From positions 1-64,000 of the forward strand of contig JAUIDN010000015.1 of assembly GCA_030428615.1 (NCBI GenBank): DNA of 64,000 nucleotides, written 5' to 3'. This document shows, one piece after another, positions 17,347-26,368 of this stretch. The stretch is from Alphaproteobacteria bacterium (GTDB lineage: Bacteria > Pseudomonadota > Alphaproteobacteria > Sphingomonadales > Emcibacteraceae). A model generated the notes under the pieces. The model was not told the origin of the DNA. It did not search any database and saw only the letters and a program-made list of their open reading frames with translations. A program made the position numbers and the translations under genes. Every line of letters begins with the position of its first letter. Position 1 is the stretch's first letter.

Positions 17347-17447
17347 GTTATTATACTTTTTTGACTACTTAGTATAAGTTTATATTCATATTTACGCATG
17401 TAATGTGCGCATATTTTTGAACTATCGCAATACGGAACCAAATTAAA

Positions 17448-18653
17448 TTGAACGAAAAAAATAATATTGAAACCGTGCTAATTATTGGAGCCGGGCCAGC
17501 GCAGATAAAAGGAATTAAAATTGCCAAAAAGTTTGGTTTCTATACGGTAGCTGTTGATGGCGACCCAAATGCGGAAGGTTTATCAATTGCCGATAAAGGT
17601 ATCCACGCGGACATCACCCAACATAGTGAAATTATTAAAATTGCTCGTCAAACAAACGCCAAAGCCGCAATCAGTGTCTCAAGCGAAATCTGTTTACCTA
17701 CTGTAGCAGCCGTAAACAAAGCGATAGGTTTTGACGGTCTTACGCCAGATCAGGTATTAGCCGCGACTGATAAATCAATTATGCGGAAGGCATTCCTAAA
17801 ATCTGGAATTCCTGGCCCTGATTTTGTGGTCGCTTCAAAGCACGATAACCCTTTAACAAAAACCCAATCATTAAAATTCCCTGTTGTTGTAAAACCGGTC
17901 GATTCATCGGGTTCAAAGGGGGTTTCTTGCGTCGAAACCCCGGAAGGAATAAAAAATAGTGTAGCTAATGCACTACGGCATTCTAATAGTGGAAAAGTCA
18001 TCATCGAAGAATTTATGGCCGGCGCGGAAATTGCCGTTGATGGATTTATTGTAAATGGTACATTTGTTGTGCTATCTTTTTCAGATAAAACACGCACTCC
18101 AGCTCCCTATTTTCTTGATACATCAGTTATTTTTCCCAGCAATCAACCCACACCCGTGTTAAATAAAGCTAAACAAATTATTTCAAAAGCAGTTTCAGCA
18201 CTTACACTTGACAATACGCCAATCCATGCTGAATTAATAGTTGGCTCGAATGGAGAAGTAAATATTGTCGAGTTAGCCGCTAGGGGGCCAGGATTTAATG
18301 TTTACACCGAAATGATACCATATGCTACCGGCATCGACCCCGTGAAACTGCAATTTAAACAAATTAAAGGGGATAAGATAGATATAACTCCTCCTCTAAA
18401 ATATAAAGGCGCGTGTATCAAATTTTTCAGTGGACATAGCGGTATATTGAAATCCATAGAAGGTTTAGATAAAGCACGAGAGATCGCAAATATTTATGAT
18501 TTAAAAATTTACGTCAAGCCGGGTGATAAGATAAACGACCTGACTTGTGGAGCTGACCGGATTGGGCATGTAATCGCGTTTGCTGAAAGTCGGGATGAAG
18601 CCGTTTCCGCAGCAAATTTTGCTGATAAATTAATTAATTTCGAGATAGTTTGA
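17448..18653 (+). CDS. ATP-grasp ligase-like protein of the flagellar glycan island
   Basis: 401 residues from a TTG start with GGAA 9 bp upstream. Layout: N-terminal nucleotide-binding pre-ATP-grasp fold (IIGAGPAQIKGIKIAKKFGF, about 11-30), ATP-grasp domain (about 110-300) with VVVKPVDSSGSKGV as the lysine/glycine-rich loop, IIEEFMAGAEIAVDGF, and NIVELAARGPG for metal binding. Such enzymes join a carboxylate to an amine or similar nucleophile through an acyl phosphate. The substrate is unknown. It opens a five-gene plus-strand cassette and is 1 bp from the next gene. It could activate an amino acid or sugar acid for a flagellar glycan; that is inference. Confidence 0.8.
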   Translation: MNEKNNIETVLIIGAGPAQIKGIKIAKKFGFYTVAVDGDPNAEGLSIADKGIHADITQHSEIIKIARQTNAKAAISVSSEICLPTVAAVNKAIGFDGLTPDQVLAATDKSIMRKAFLKSGIPGPDFVVASKHDNPLTKTQSLKFPVVVKPVDSSGSKGVSCVETPEGIKNSVANALRHSNSGKVIIEEFMAGAEIAVDGFIVNGTFVVLSFSDKTRTPAPYFLDTSVIFPSNQPTPVLNKAKQIISKAVSALTLDNTPIHAELIVGSNGEVNIVELAARGPGFNVYTEMIPYATGIDPVKLQFKQIKGDKIDITPPLKYKGACIKFFSGHSGILKSIEGLDKAREIANIYDLKIYVKPGDKINDLTCGADRIGHVIAFAESRDEAVSAANFADKLINFEIV

Positions 18654-18654
18654 A

Positions 18655-19623
18655 ATGGATAAAATCATAAAAAATCAAGATGTTATAAAATTGGCTGTCA
18701 CCGTTGATACGGATAGTGATTATTATTTTGGAAATTTGAGTAATCAAAAAAATGCATATGACAAAACAATCCTTGGATGGGAAGGTCTTGATTTGGGAAT
18801 GCCTTTGTTAATAGAGCAAATAGAGAAAATCAGTCGGGAGTTCGATATTCATATACCAATTACCTGGTTTGTTCGCTGTGATGGTCAAATTAAATCACAA
18901 TACGGCAATCATGCGTATTTACTGGCCAAGTATGATAAATGGTGGTCTGACAGACTTAAGGCTGGTGATGATATACAATGGCACACGCATCTATATAAAA
19001 AATATAACGGAAATTGGATTCAGGAAACAAACACTGAATGTTTGAAGAAAGATTTAACAGATAGTCAGCATGCATATGAAAAATTGGGTTATCGTTTTAG
19101 TTTTGTTCGGTTTGGTGAATCATATTGTACAAATCAGCTTCTGGATATTATAGAGAAACTTGGCATTAAAGCAGGTTCTTCTGCGATGCCTGGCCGCTAC
19201 AGAGTGGATAAAGAAAAAAATATTGACTGGCGCAATACACCCAACGTCCCTTATCACCCGTCTATTGAAAATTACAAGGTTCCCGGAAAACCCGAACGAA
19301 ATTTTATAGAATTTCCTATGAATACAGTAGAAACTCAAGTTTCATACGACAAGGATCCAATTGCAAGATATGTCAATCTTTCGTTTCATAAAAATGTTAT
19401 AGATGATGGGATAAGGACTTTTTTTTCGCAGCATAATACACTCATAAGTATCACACATCCTTTTGAGATCGTTGATAAATTTTTTACGGACTCAGACGAA
19501 ACAACACACCCCCTCCTATCATTTAATCCGGAAACAGTAAGTAAGAACTTAAGGAATATTATACATATCGCACAGGAAATGGGTAAATCGCTGCAATTTG
19601 TGAAAATGGAGGAATTACTTTAA
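18655..19623 (+). CDS. Polysaccharide deacetylase-like (NodB-fold) protein
   Basis: 322 residues with no signal peptide, so cytoplasmic. Motifs in order match the carbohydrate-esterase-4 fold: AVTVDTDSDYYF (catalytic Asp pair, about 14-25), IQWHTHLY (metal His, about 112-119), FVRFGESY (about 147-154) and ISITHPFE (terminal His, about 265-272). The family removes N-acetyl or similar groups from sugars. Its position between an ATP-grasp ligase and a DegT aminotransferase suggests a small nucleotide-sugar or intermediate as substrate. The gene is very AT-rich, which suggests transfer. Confidence 0.7.
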   Translation: MDKIIKNQDVIKLAVTVDTDSDYYFGNLSNQKNAYDKTILGWEGLDLGMPLLIEQIEKISREFDIHIPITWFVRCDGQIKSQYGNHAYLLAKYDKWWSDRLKAGDDIQWHTHLYKKYNGNWIQETNTECLKKDLTDSQHAYEKLGYRFSFVRFGESYCTNQLLDIIEKLGIKAGSSAMPGRYRVDKEKNIDWRNTPNVPYHPSIENYKVPGKPERNFIEFPMNTVETQVSYDKDPIARYVNLSFHKNVIDDGIRTFFSQHNTLISITHPFEIVDKFFTDSDETTHPLLSFNPETVSKNLRNIIHIAQEMGKSLQFVKMEELL

Positions 19624-19636
19624 CAAAGTAGGAATT

Positions 19637-20755
19637 ATGGCAGACATAAAACTCGCTGAAAAAGAATTATCAAATTATTTCGGGCGCCAACATGCCATTT
19701 TATGCGGGCGGGCTGCGACCGCGTTATGGGCTATTTTTTCTTGCCTATCCCCAGAACGGAGTAAGGTAATTGTACCTGCCACTTTGTGCTTATCACCAAT
19801 TTTTAGTGTTCTTTATGCAGGAAAAACACCTGTATTTTGCGATGTTTCGAAAACAGGAAATTTGGATATTTGTAAGGTGCAGGAAATATTAGAAAGTGAC
19901 GAAGAAGTAGGTGCCGTTTTGGCAGTTCACCTCTATGGAATTCCAATAGACATCGACAGATTAGGCCAAATCTGCTCGAATTATAATGCTTTACTTGTGG
20001 AAGATGTATGCCAAGCCATGGGAGGAAAAGATGAAACCGGAAAGCTGTTAGGATCAAAAGGTCAGGTATCTGTTTTTTCGTTCGGCCATACCAAGATACT
20101 TGAGTTGGGAAACGGAGGAGCTGTCCTAACTGACGATGCAGACATTGCTGAAAATGTAAAAAAGCAATTGTTCAAAGTAAAAGAGGAAGACCCCGGATCA
20201 TTATCATGTACTTACAGCAACCTGTTTTATCCAATCTGGAACGCCGGGCGGACAGATCCTCAATTTTATAGGTTTTTTCATATGTTCCCGGAAATATTTA
20301 AACCACTATATTTTAAAAATATATCGGAGGAACTACCTAATAAATTATTAAAAAATTTACCCCTCCTTGAAAATATAGTTAATCAGCGGAATAATACTGC
20401 TGAAATATATAAAAAACATCTGTGCGATGTCTCTATGATACGCACACTATCGAAAGTCAGTTCAGGAGTTGTATGGCGATATACATTTACAGTACCCGAA
20501 AACATAAGAGACGGATTGGTAAAAATGATCAGAGATAATGGTTTTGATGCCTCCACCTGGTACCCATGTGTTGTTGATTGGTTTTCTTCATCTAAAGCAC
20601 CTAAAACGGCCAGAAGTGACTTTCCAACCGCACTGAAGTTGGAAAATGAAATCGTAAACCTTTGGGTCACTCCTGACTATCACGCCGACCGGATAGAAAA
20701 ATTAACTAATTTCATTCAGGACCATCTTGCAAACAATTCAACACAAAGGATATGA
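19637..20755 (+). CDS. DegT/DnrJ/EryC1-type PLP aminotransferase
   Basis: 372 residues of the sugar aminotransferase fold type I: an acceptor-loop segment near CGRAATALWAIF, AVHLYGIPIDIDRL, LVEDVCQAMGG (the Asp that contacts PLP), and FSFGHTKILELGNGG, where Lys of HTK is the likely Schiff-base residue. It probably aminates a keto-sugar or keto-acid. PseC also belongs to this fold, but the usual PseC N-terminal pattern is not obvious, and the gene is coupled to the unfamiliar cassette rather than to pseB. AGGA precedes the ATG; the end overlaps the next ORF. Confidence 0.8.
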   Translation: MADIKLAEKELSNYFGRQHAILCGRAATALWAIFSCLSPERSKVIVPATLCLSPIFSVLYAGKTPVFCDVSKTGNLDICKVQEILESDEEVGAVLAVHLYGIPIDIDRLGQICSNYNALLVEDVCQAMGGKDETGKLLGSKGQVSVFSFGHTKILELGNGGAVLTDDADIAENVKKQLFKVKEEDPGSLSCTYSNLFYPIWNAGRTDPQFYRFFHMFPEIFKPLYFKNISEELPNKLLKNLPLLENIVNQRNNTAEIYKKHLCDVSMIRTLSKVSSGVVWRYTFTVPENIRDGLVKMIRDNGFDASTWYPCVVDWFSSSKAPKTARSDFPTALKLENEIVNLWVTPDYHADRIEKLTNFIQDHLANNSTQRI

Positions 20756-20757
20756 CC

Positions 20758-22692
20758 ATGAGTAAAATATCAATACTGGATTGCACTGTTCGGGATGGCA
20801 GCTATGTAATTAACTATCAGTTTAGTGCTGAAGATTGTTTTGTTATCTCAAGGGCTCTTTCATCCTCTGGTATCGAGTTAATTGAGGTGGGTCATGGTCT
20901 GGGCGTGGGTGCCCAAAAAAAAGGTCTCGGCAAGGCAAGGGAATCAGATTCTACTTACATCAAATCCGCAGTGGAGGCCGTATCAGGGCAAAGTAAAATT
21001 GGCGTTTTCTATATTCCCGGGATCGCAGAGATCGAATCCATTAAAGAGTGTGTGGATGATGGCCTGGACTTCATCAGAATTGGGATCAATAGTGATGAAT
21101 TTAATAAAGCCGAAGAAGCAATAGAGCAGTCCAAAAAGTTTGGATTGAACGTTTCATGTAACCTTATGAAAAGCTACATGGTTCCTCCCGAAGAATTTGC
21201 AAGAAATTGTGGTTTTATTGAGCAAATGGGTGCTGACACTGTGTGCATAGTCGATAGCGCTGGTGGAATGACGCCTAATCAAGTATCTGAGTACGTGAGA
21301 TCAACTAAAGAAAAGGTTAGAATAGGAATAGGTTTTCACGGTCATAACAATATGCGGCTCGCGGAAGCAAATTGCTTGGCAGCAGTTGAAGCAGGTGCTA
21401 CCGTAATCGACGCAACATTGAGGGGGATGGGTAGAAGCGCGGGTAACCCGGCAACAGAAATTATAGCCAATCTTTTTGCCCGTGAAGGATATGATCTGGG
21501 CAATATCGATACACGACAGTTAATGATAATCGCCGAAGAAATTGTCGCGCCCCTTTTGCCAATAGATAAAGGCCTTCGGATTGAAGAACTAGCTTCAGGA
21601 TTGACATATTTTCATTCGGGCTTTCAGAGTATTGTCACGCAAGCAAGTAAAGTAGAAAACGTATCCTGTTTCGACACAATCCTGACCTTAGGTAAAGAAG
21701 GCGGCTCCCACGTCACCAAAGACTCTGCTGCTGAAGCAGCAAAAAAAGCAACGGCCAAAAACAGGAAAAAGAGTACGGTTAGAAAATCATCCACAGACGG
21801 AAGAAACTGGAAAACAAGGCAGCCCGAAAACATTCCTGATTTGTTAAAGGCACTAAATGAAACGGCATCTAAAACAGAAACAACACCTATATTAACAGTT
21901 TCGCGATCTCGGACGTCAAAATCAGAAGATATTTACGTCGCACCGATAAGAGTTGGTAGTGGATTCAATATTGGCCATATTGAAAGCGTTGACGAGGAAA
22001 GTGATCGAAAAATATTTCAGGAAATTTCAAATATTTCAATGCAGGTTTTCGTAGACAGACCCATCAAACTTCCCGAAGCTGCTGCGTATCAGGAAAATAT
22101 TATAATTTACGATGATATGCTATTGAGTTTACAAGCAATTGAAAACTTTATCCGCGTCAGGAGTGACATTCAAAGTTGTTATTTTCCTCATCCCGGAAGT
22201 TCAATTTCTTTGTTAATGAAAAGCCGACTAAGTCATATCACCAAATTGGAAGATGAAAACGCGGATCTGGGGATCGCCCTTTTTTGTGATCGTCGATTTA
22301 ATAGCGATGACCTTATGAAGTTGAAAATCGGTGGTACTTTGCTTTTAGCTGAAAATTCAGCCGTAGAACAAGATGTTTTAGAACACGCAAAAGCAAAAAA
22401 TATAGAACTCGTTCGGCTAGACCTTTCCGAATGCTTGATCTGGCTTGTTGCCAGCCTCGTGAATTCCAGAGAACGAATTAAATACAAAGCGGGCAGAATA
22501 CATAAAAATGGCCTAAACTTTGTTTCCGGTGGTGTATTAGGCGAAGAAGGTGACATCATACTTGATGATATTAATAACCCGAGAATGATTTATGGAATTG
22601 CGGACGGTATGGGTGCAATAAAACCCTTTAGGCAATTAGAAGAAAATAAGCAAACCATAGCGTTGAATTGGTTGCTGGAAAATATGCTATAA
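20758..22692 (+). CDS. Aldolase (DmpG/HMGL-like) fused to an unknown C-terminal domain
   Basis: About 644 residues; ATG 20758 is preferred because AAAGGA lies 7 bp upstream, though ATG 20752 is possible. Residues about 1-285 are a TIM-barrel aldolase like 4-hydroxy-2-oxovalerate aldolase: ILDCTVRDGSY (metal Asp), IEVGHGLGVG, VDSAGGMTP and IGFHGHNN (metal His pair). A Lys/Ser/Thr-rich linker (about 320-350) leads to about 290 residues I do not recognise, ending with IADGMGAIKPFRQLEE. Family knowledge predicts carbon-carbon bond formation or cleavage involving pyruvate. The long extension is absent from classical DmpG/BphI. It overlaps the aminotransferase gene. Confidence 0.75.
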   Translation: MSKISILDCTVRDGSYVINYQFSAEDCFVISRALSSSGIELIEVGHGLGVGAQKKGLGKARESDSTYIKSAVEAVSGQSKIGVFYIPGIAEIESIKECVDDGLDFIRIGINSDEFNKAEEAIEQSKKFGLNVSCNLMKSYMVPPEEFARNCGFIEQMGADTVCIVDSAGGMTPNQVSEYVRSTKEKVRIGIGFHGHNNMRLAEANCLAAVEAGATVIDATLRGMGRSAGNPATEIIANLFAREGYDLGNIDTRQLMIIAEEIVAPLLPIDKGLRIEELASGLTYFHSGFQSIVTQASKVENVSCFDTILTLGKEGGSHVTKDSAAEAAKKATAKNRKKSTVRKSSTDGRNWKTRQPENIPDLLKALNETASKTETTPILTVSRSRTSKSEDIYVAPIRVGSGFNIGHIESVDEESDRKIFQEISNISMQVFVDRPIKLPEAAAYQENIIIYDDMLLSLQAIENFIRVRSDIQSCYFPHPGSSISLLMKSRLSHITKLEDENADLGIALFCDRRFNSDDLMKLKIGGTLLLAENSAVEQDVLEHAKAKNIELVRLDLSECLIWLVASLVNSRERIKYKAGRIHKNGLNFVSGGVLGEEGDIILDDINNPRMIYGIADGMGAIKPFRQLEENKQTIALNWLLENML

Positions 22693-22717
22693 AAGTATAT
22701 TATATATGGGAACCAAC

Positions 22718-23407
22718 ATGGTAAAAAAGCACAGTAAAGATATATGGGAGAATTTTTTTCAAGTCCGGGAAAAACAGGATCACCCTCTTTGGCCCTGTGA
22801 ACCTGTGATAAAAACAGTTTTTGGAAACTATCTGAAACGAAAAATTGAACTAAAAAATCAAGGCAATGTTCTTGATGTGGGTTGTGGTTTTGGCAACAAC
22901 CTCCTGCCGTTTATTTACCGGGGATGGAATGGCTATGGCACCGAGATTTCAGAAGAAATAACAACCCAAGTCTCCACGGAACTAAAACAAAGGGGCATTG
23001 ATGCCGATATTCGGGTTGGTCAAAATATGAACCTGCCATTTGATGACAGTATGTTTGACATCATACTTTCCATTTCTGTTCTCCATTATGAAAATTGTAG
23101 AGAAGATATTGATAAAGCGCTCGCGGAATATAAACGAGTATTAAATGATGGTGGTTCGATTATTATTTATACAACCGGACCAAAGCACGACATATTCCAA
23201 AAAGCGGAACAATTGGATAATAATCGCTACCGAGTTTCAAATTACGATTTTCGCAACGGTGAAGAATATTTTTATTTTGATAGTAAAAAATATTTAAAGT
23301 ATTTCATGGAACGCCATTTTGCTGACGTTGAAGTTGGCCAAATTACAGAAGGCCTGATGACAGCCCAAAATGATTTTCTCATTGCTGTTTGCCGAGAGCC
23401 ATTATAG
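22718..23407 (+). CDS. Class I SAM-dependent methyltransferase
   Basis: 229 residues from ATG 22718, chosen because GGGAA is 5 bp upstream; the track start at 22706 has no site. The Rossmann methyltransferase motifs are NVLDVGCGFGNNLLPF (motif I, about 50-65), DADIRVGQNMNLPF (about 94-107) and FDIILSISVLHY (motif IV). It is the last gene of the unfamiliar cassette and its end overlaps the track's pseF ORF. It probably methylates the sugar or acyl intermediate made by the preceding enzymes; the target atom is unknown. Confidence 0.82.
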   Translation: MVKKHSKDIWENFFQVREKQDHPLWPCEPVIKTVFGNYLKRKIELKNQGNVLDVGCGFGNNLLPFIYRGWNGYGTEISEEITTQVSTELKQRGIDADIRVGQNMNLPFDDSMFDIILSISVLHYENCREDIDKALAEYKRVLNDGGSIIIYTTGPKHDIFQKAEQLDNNRYRVSNYDFRNGEEYFYFDSKKYLKYFMERHFADVEVGQITEGLMTAQNDFLIAVCREPL

Positions 23408-23438
23408 CCTAATCAAAAAGTTTTTCAGAGGAATGGTG

Positions 23439-24140
23439 ATGAAAATTGCAATTATACCGGCTAGGGGCGGCAGCAAAAGGATCCCTGGTAAAAATATCAA
23501 AAAATTTCGTGGTAAACCAATTATCTCTTATGCAATTGAAGCAGCAAAGGATACCGAACTTTTCGATAAAATAATTGTCTCAACTGATGATACCGAGATA
23601 GCTGAAATCAGTAAAAAATATGGAGCGGAAGCCCCGTTTATAAGGCCCGCCGAACTGTCTGACGACTTTACACCAATGCGACAGGTCCTTATTCATACTA
23701 TTGAGTCGCTGGAAAGTACCGGGGCTGATCTTAAATTTATTTGTACGCTGTTTGCAACAGCGCCCTTTGTCCAACCTGAAGATATCACAACGGGCTACAA
23801 CATGCTGCAAAAAACAGATAGCGCAGATTACGTACTAGGCGTAACTACATTCCCATTTCCGATCCAAAGGGCTCTTAAAATATCAACTCAAAAAACACTA
23901 AAAATGTTTGATCCAAATCATTTTTTAACCCGGTCACAGGATTTGGAAGAAGCATACCATGATGCGGGACAAATTTGCTGGGCACGAAAAGAGGCAATAT
24001 TGGGAAACAAGGACATATTTGATTGTAATTGCCTACCTTTAATTATTCCAAACTATCGTGTACAGGATATAGACACGCCGAATGACTGGAAACGCGCCGA
24101 AATAACTCACAGAGTTTTGGAAGAAATCAGTGGAGTTTAA
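23439..24140 (+). CDS. pseF: Pseudaminic acid cytidylyltransferase PseF
   Basis: 233 residues from ATG 23439, with AGAGGA 8 bp upstream; the longer track start lies inside the previous gene. The N-terminal IPARGGSKRIPGKNIK is the CMP-sugar synthetase signature, followed by IIVSTDDTEIA and a C-terminal QDIDTPNDW. It activates pseudaminic acid to CMP-Pse. It is convergent with pseI, overlapping it by 4 bp. NeuA-type sialic acid activation is the alternative, but pseB, pseG and pseI nearby support Pse. Confidence 0.92.
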   Translation: MKIAIIPARGGSKRIPGKNIKKFRGKPIISYAIEAAKDTELFDKIIVSTDDTEIAEISKKYGAEAPFIRPAELSDDFTPMRQVLIHTIESLESTGADLKFICTLFATAPFVQPEDITTGYNMLQKTDSADYVLGVTTFPFPIQRALKISTQKTLKMFDPNHFLTRSQDLEEAYHDAGQICWARKEAILGNKDIFDCNCLPLIIPNYRVQDIDTPNDWKRAEITHRVLEEISGV

Positions 24141-25201
24141 TCTGAAACTAAATCAGATGCCGTTATAGGACTGTGTTTCTTTATTTTTGTTTGCGCCCTT
24201 TTCCCAAATAGGTCTGAATAGTATCTAGCCGAAATTCCACCAGAATCTGAGGGCCCTCTAATACTTTTTATATTGTCTGGTGTAAGAATCTCCCCCTCCT
24301 GAATTTCAACAATCGACCAATATTGCCGTGTAAAAATATTCTTTTTCTGAAGGTCTGTTTCACCACCATACAAAACTCCGCCGATGGAATTCCATGCATC
24401 TTTAACATCGCGACAAAGTGACTTTAAATCATCTGGCTCCAGGGAAAAACTTGAATCCGGCCCCCCATCATCCCGTGAAAGTGTAATATGTTTTTCGATG
24501 ATGGAAGCACCACGAGCAACTGCAGCAACTGCTGTTGCTGTCCCGAGCGTATGATCAGAGAGGCCGCAAACAACATCAAAACTGTTTGCAATGTCATCCA
24601 TGGTTCTCAAATTACTATCGCAGGCCGGCGCCGGATAAGCACTCACACAATGAAGAACGGCGACGTCTCTACCACCATTTTCCTTTATAAAATCAAGCAC
24701 ATCTGCCACATCTGTTTTATATGCAGTCCCCGTTGAAAGGATAATCGGTTTTCGGGTCTCCACGACCCTCTTCACGAGCGCAAAATCAAGAATCTCATTT
24801 GACGCTATTTTATATGCAGGGCTTTTTAGGTTTTCTAATAAGTCAACTGCATCCTGATCGAAAGGAGAACTGAAAATTGTAATACCCGTTTTTCTGGCTT
24901 CCTCGTAGAGAACAGGAAACCATTCCCATGGAGTGTGTGCCTCCGTATATAATTGATACAGATTACGGCCCTTCCAAGTGCCTGCTTTCAACGTAAATTC
25001 TTCCCGATCTGTGTTAATCGTCAAGCTATCCGCAGTGTATGTTTGAAGCTTTACGGCATCAGCACCACATTCATTTGCAATACGAATTAGGTCTATCGCC
25101 CGGTTAATATCACCATTGTGGTTTCCAGACACTTCAGCAATAATATAGGGCGGCTTGGTAGGCCCAATTTCCCGTCCGGCAATATTTATAGTTTTAATCA
25201 C
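24137..25201 (-). CDS. pseI: Pseudaminic acid synthase PseI
   Basis: 354 residues, NeuB-type TIM barrel (about 15-270; YIIAEVSGNHNGDINRAIDLI and AVKLQTYTADSLT) plus a C-terminal SAF antifreeze-like domain (about 290-350). It condenses the 2,4-diacetamido-trideoxy-altrose with phosphoenolpyruvate. The Asn/His-rich SGNHNG loop is typical of PseI. It is preceded by pseG with an 8-bp overlap, as a two-gene minus-strand unit. Confidence 0.94.
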   Translation of the reverse strand: MIKTINIAGREIGPTKPPYIIAEVSGNHNGDINRAIDLIRIANECGADAVKLQTYTADSLTINTDREEFTLKAGTWKGRNLYQLYTEAHTPWEWFPVLYEEARKTGITIFSSPFDQDAVDLLENLKSPAYKIASNEILDFALVKRVVETRKPIILSTGTAYKTDVADVLDFIKENGGRDVAVLHCVSAYPAPACDSNLRTMDDIANSFDVVCGLSDHTLGTATAVAAVARGASIIEKHITLSRDDGGPDSSFSLEPDDLKSLCRDVKDAWNSIGGVLYGGETDLQKKNIFTRQYWSIVEIQEGEILTPDNIKSIRGPSDSGGISARYYSDLFGKRAQTKIKKHSPITASDLVSD

Positions 25202-26255
25202 TGTCTAAAATCCTAAGAATTTCATTTATTATTCTTGCCGCCCCTTTACCATCAACTTTTTTTTGGCCGATACGAGACATTCGCGTTCTTAATTCTTTGT
25301 TATCTTTTAATTCACTAACGGATGTCCGCCAATCCTTTTTACAGATATCCTTATAATACCCAAGGTATATAGACGATCCCATCGATGCAAATATTTTGCT
25401 CGACTTTATGTGCTCTTTATAAATCGAAGTAAATATTGTTGGCAGTCCCATTGCGGCAAATTCATAACGTGACAAGCTCGATGCTCCAATTACAATATCC
25501 GCCCATCCGTACTGTTCAACCATAGTTTCTTGCGGGCCAATTATCTCAAAAGCGCTGCTGCTCTTTTTCGCTATTTTCTTTGCCTTACCAATCAAGCCGT
25601 CAGAAAAAAATGGCCCTAGGACCACTCTTATATTTAAATTCAGATCATCTTCCGAAAATGCTTCCATTACATTTGTCGTAATGCCCTGTGGGTCTGAGCC
25701 ACCAAAAGTTAAAAGAAGATTTTCAGCTTTATTTTTTATTGTTTTTTTGCTGACTTGATGGAATTGTTTATCCATAACAGCGTAGTCGACACCTCTGAGC
25801 CAATGATCTGTGTTTGGCTCAATATCCTGTTCGGCACCATAATAAGGCTGAATAAGTATCGGGATACGTGGACAATTGTCATCCCTGAATGCTTCATTGA
25901 ATAGCGCATCTATAAATACTGCTTTAATCCTTTGATCATCTAGGCGAGACAGATAATCATTTATTTCCTGCTCGCTTCCAAGTCTGCCTGCATGAAATAA
26001 ATCTAATAAAATGGTCATGCAGTCTTCTGGATAAAATGAAACCTCATCCTTCAGCATTAATTCACTTGGTAAGTCGAAAAATTCAAATCCGGCATCTGTT
26101 ACCAGCTGGCAGGCTTTTTCATTTCCTTCCTCGATAAGAAAACAAGCAATATTCCCCGTATTGCGCAATTGATCGGCCAAAAGAATGCACCGCCTTATAT
26201 GTCCCATTCCATACGCTTCATTAATTTCGGGACGGAAATATATCTTCATCAGCAA
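25194..26255 (-). CDS. pseG: UDP-2,4-diacetamido-trideoxy-altropyranose hydrolase PseG
   Basis: 353 residues, GT-B-like hydrolase with the PseG signature YGMGHIRRC (about 15-23) and a C-terminal nucleotide-binding part with LLTFGGSDPQGIT (about 180-192) and IGASSLSRYEFAAMGLPTI. It removes UDP to release the sugar for PseI. Start: TTG 26255 has GGAG 5 bp upstream; ATG 26249 has it 11 bp upstream, so either may be used. No PseH acetyltransferase domain is fused. Confidence 0.9.
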   Translation of the reverse strand: MLMKIYFRPEINEAYGMGHIRRCILLADQLRNTGNIACFLIEEGNEKACQLVTDAGFEFFDLPSELMLKDEVSFYPEDCMTILLDLFHAGRLGSEQEINDYLSRLDDQRIKAVFIDALFNEAFRDDNCPRIPILIQPYYGAEQDIEPNTDHWLRGVDYAVMDKQFHQVSKKTIKNKAENLLLTFGGSDPQGITTNVMEAFSEDDLNLNIRVVLGPFFSDGLIGKAKKIAKKSSSAFEIIGPQETMVEQYGWADIVIGASSLSRYEFAAMGLPTIFTSIYKEHIKSSKIFASMGSSIYLGYYKDICKKDWRTSVSELKDNKELRTRMSRIGQKKVDGKGAARIINEILRILDSD

Positions 26256-26368
26256 TACTGCTCCAAAGCCATCGTTTTCAATTCAAGCATGGCATTAAGC
26301 GCTAGCATTGTCAAAGAATCTTGCTACAATCGAAAGTCATTCACTTACGTAGATTTAAGGTGGTTTAG

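Larger units (their letters stand above)
17128..17447. other. Divergent pseB/ATP-grasp intergenic region
   Basis: 320 bp, strongly AT-rich. It holds a TTAACCAT motif toward pseB and a sigma-70-like promoter toward the ATP-grasp gene. No gene is visible. Confidence 0.6.

Noticed and set aside
19637-20755. Calling the DegT aminotransferase pseC
   Set aside because: The fold is right, but the gene is coupled to the unfamiliar cassette and the N-terminus does not look like typical PseC.
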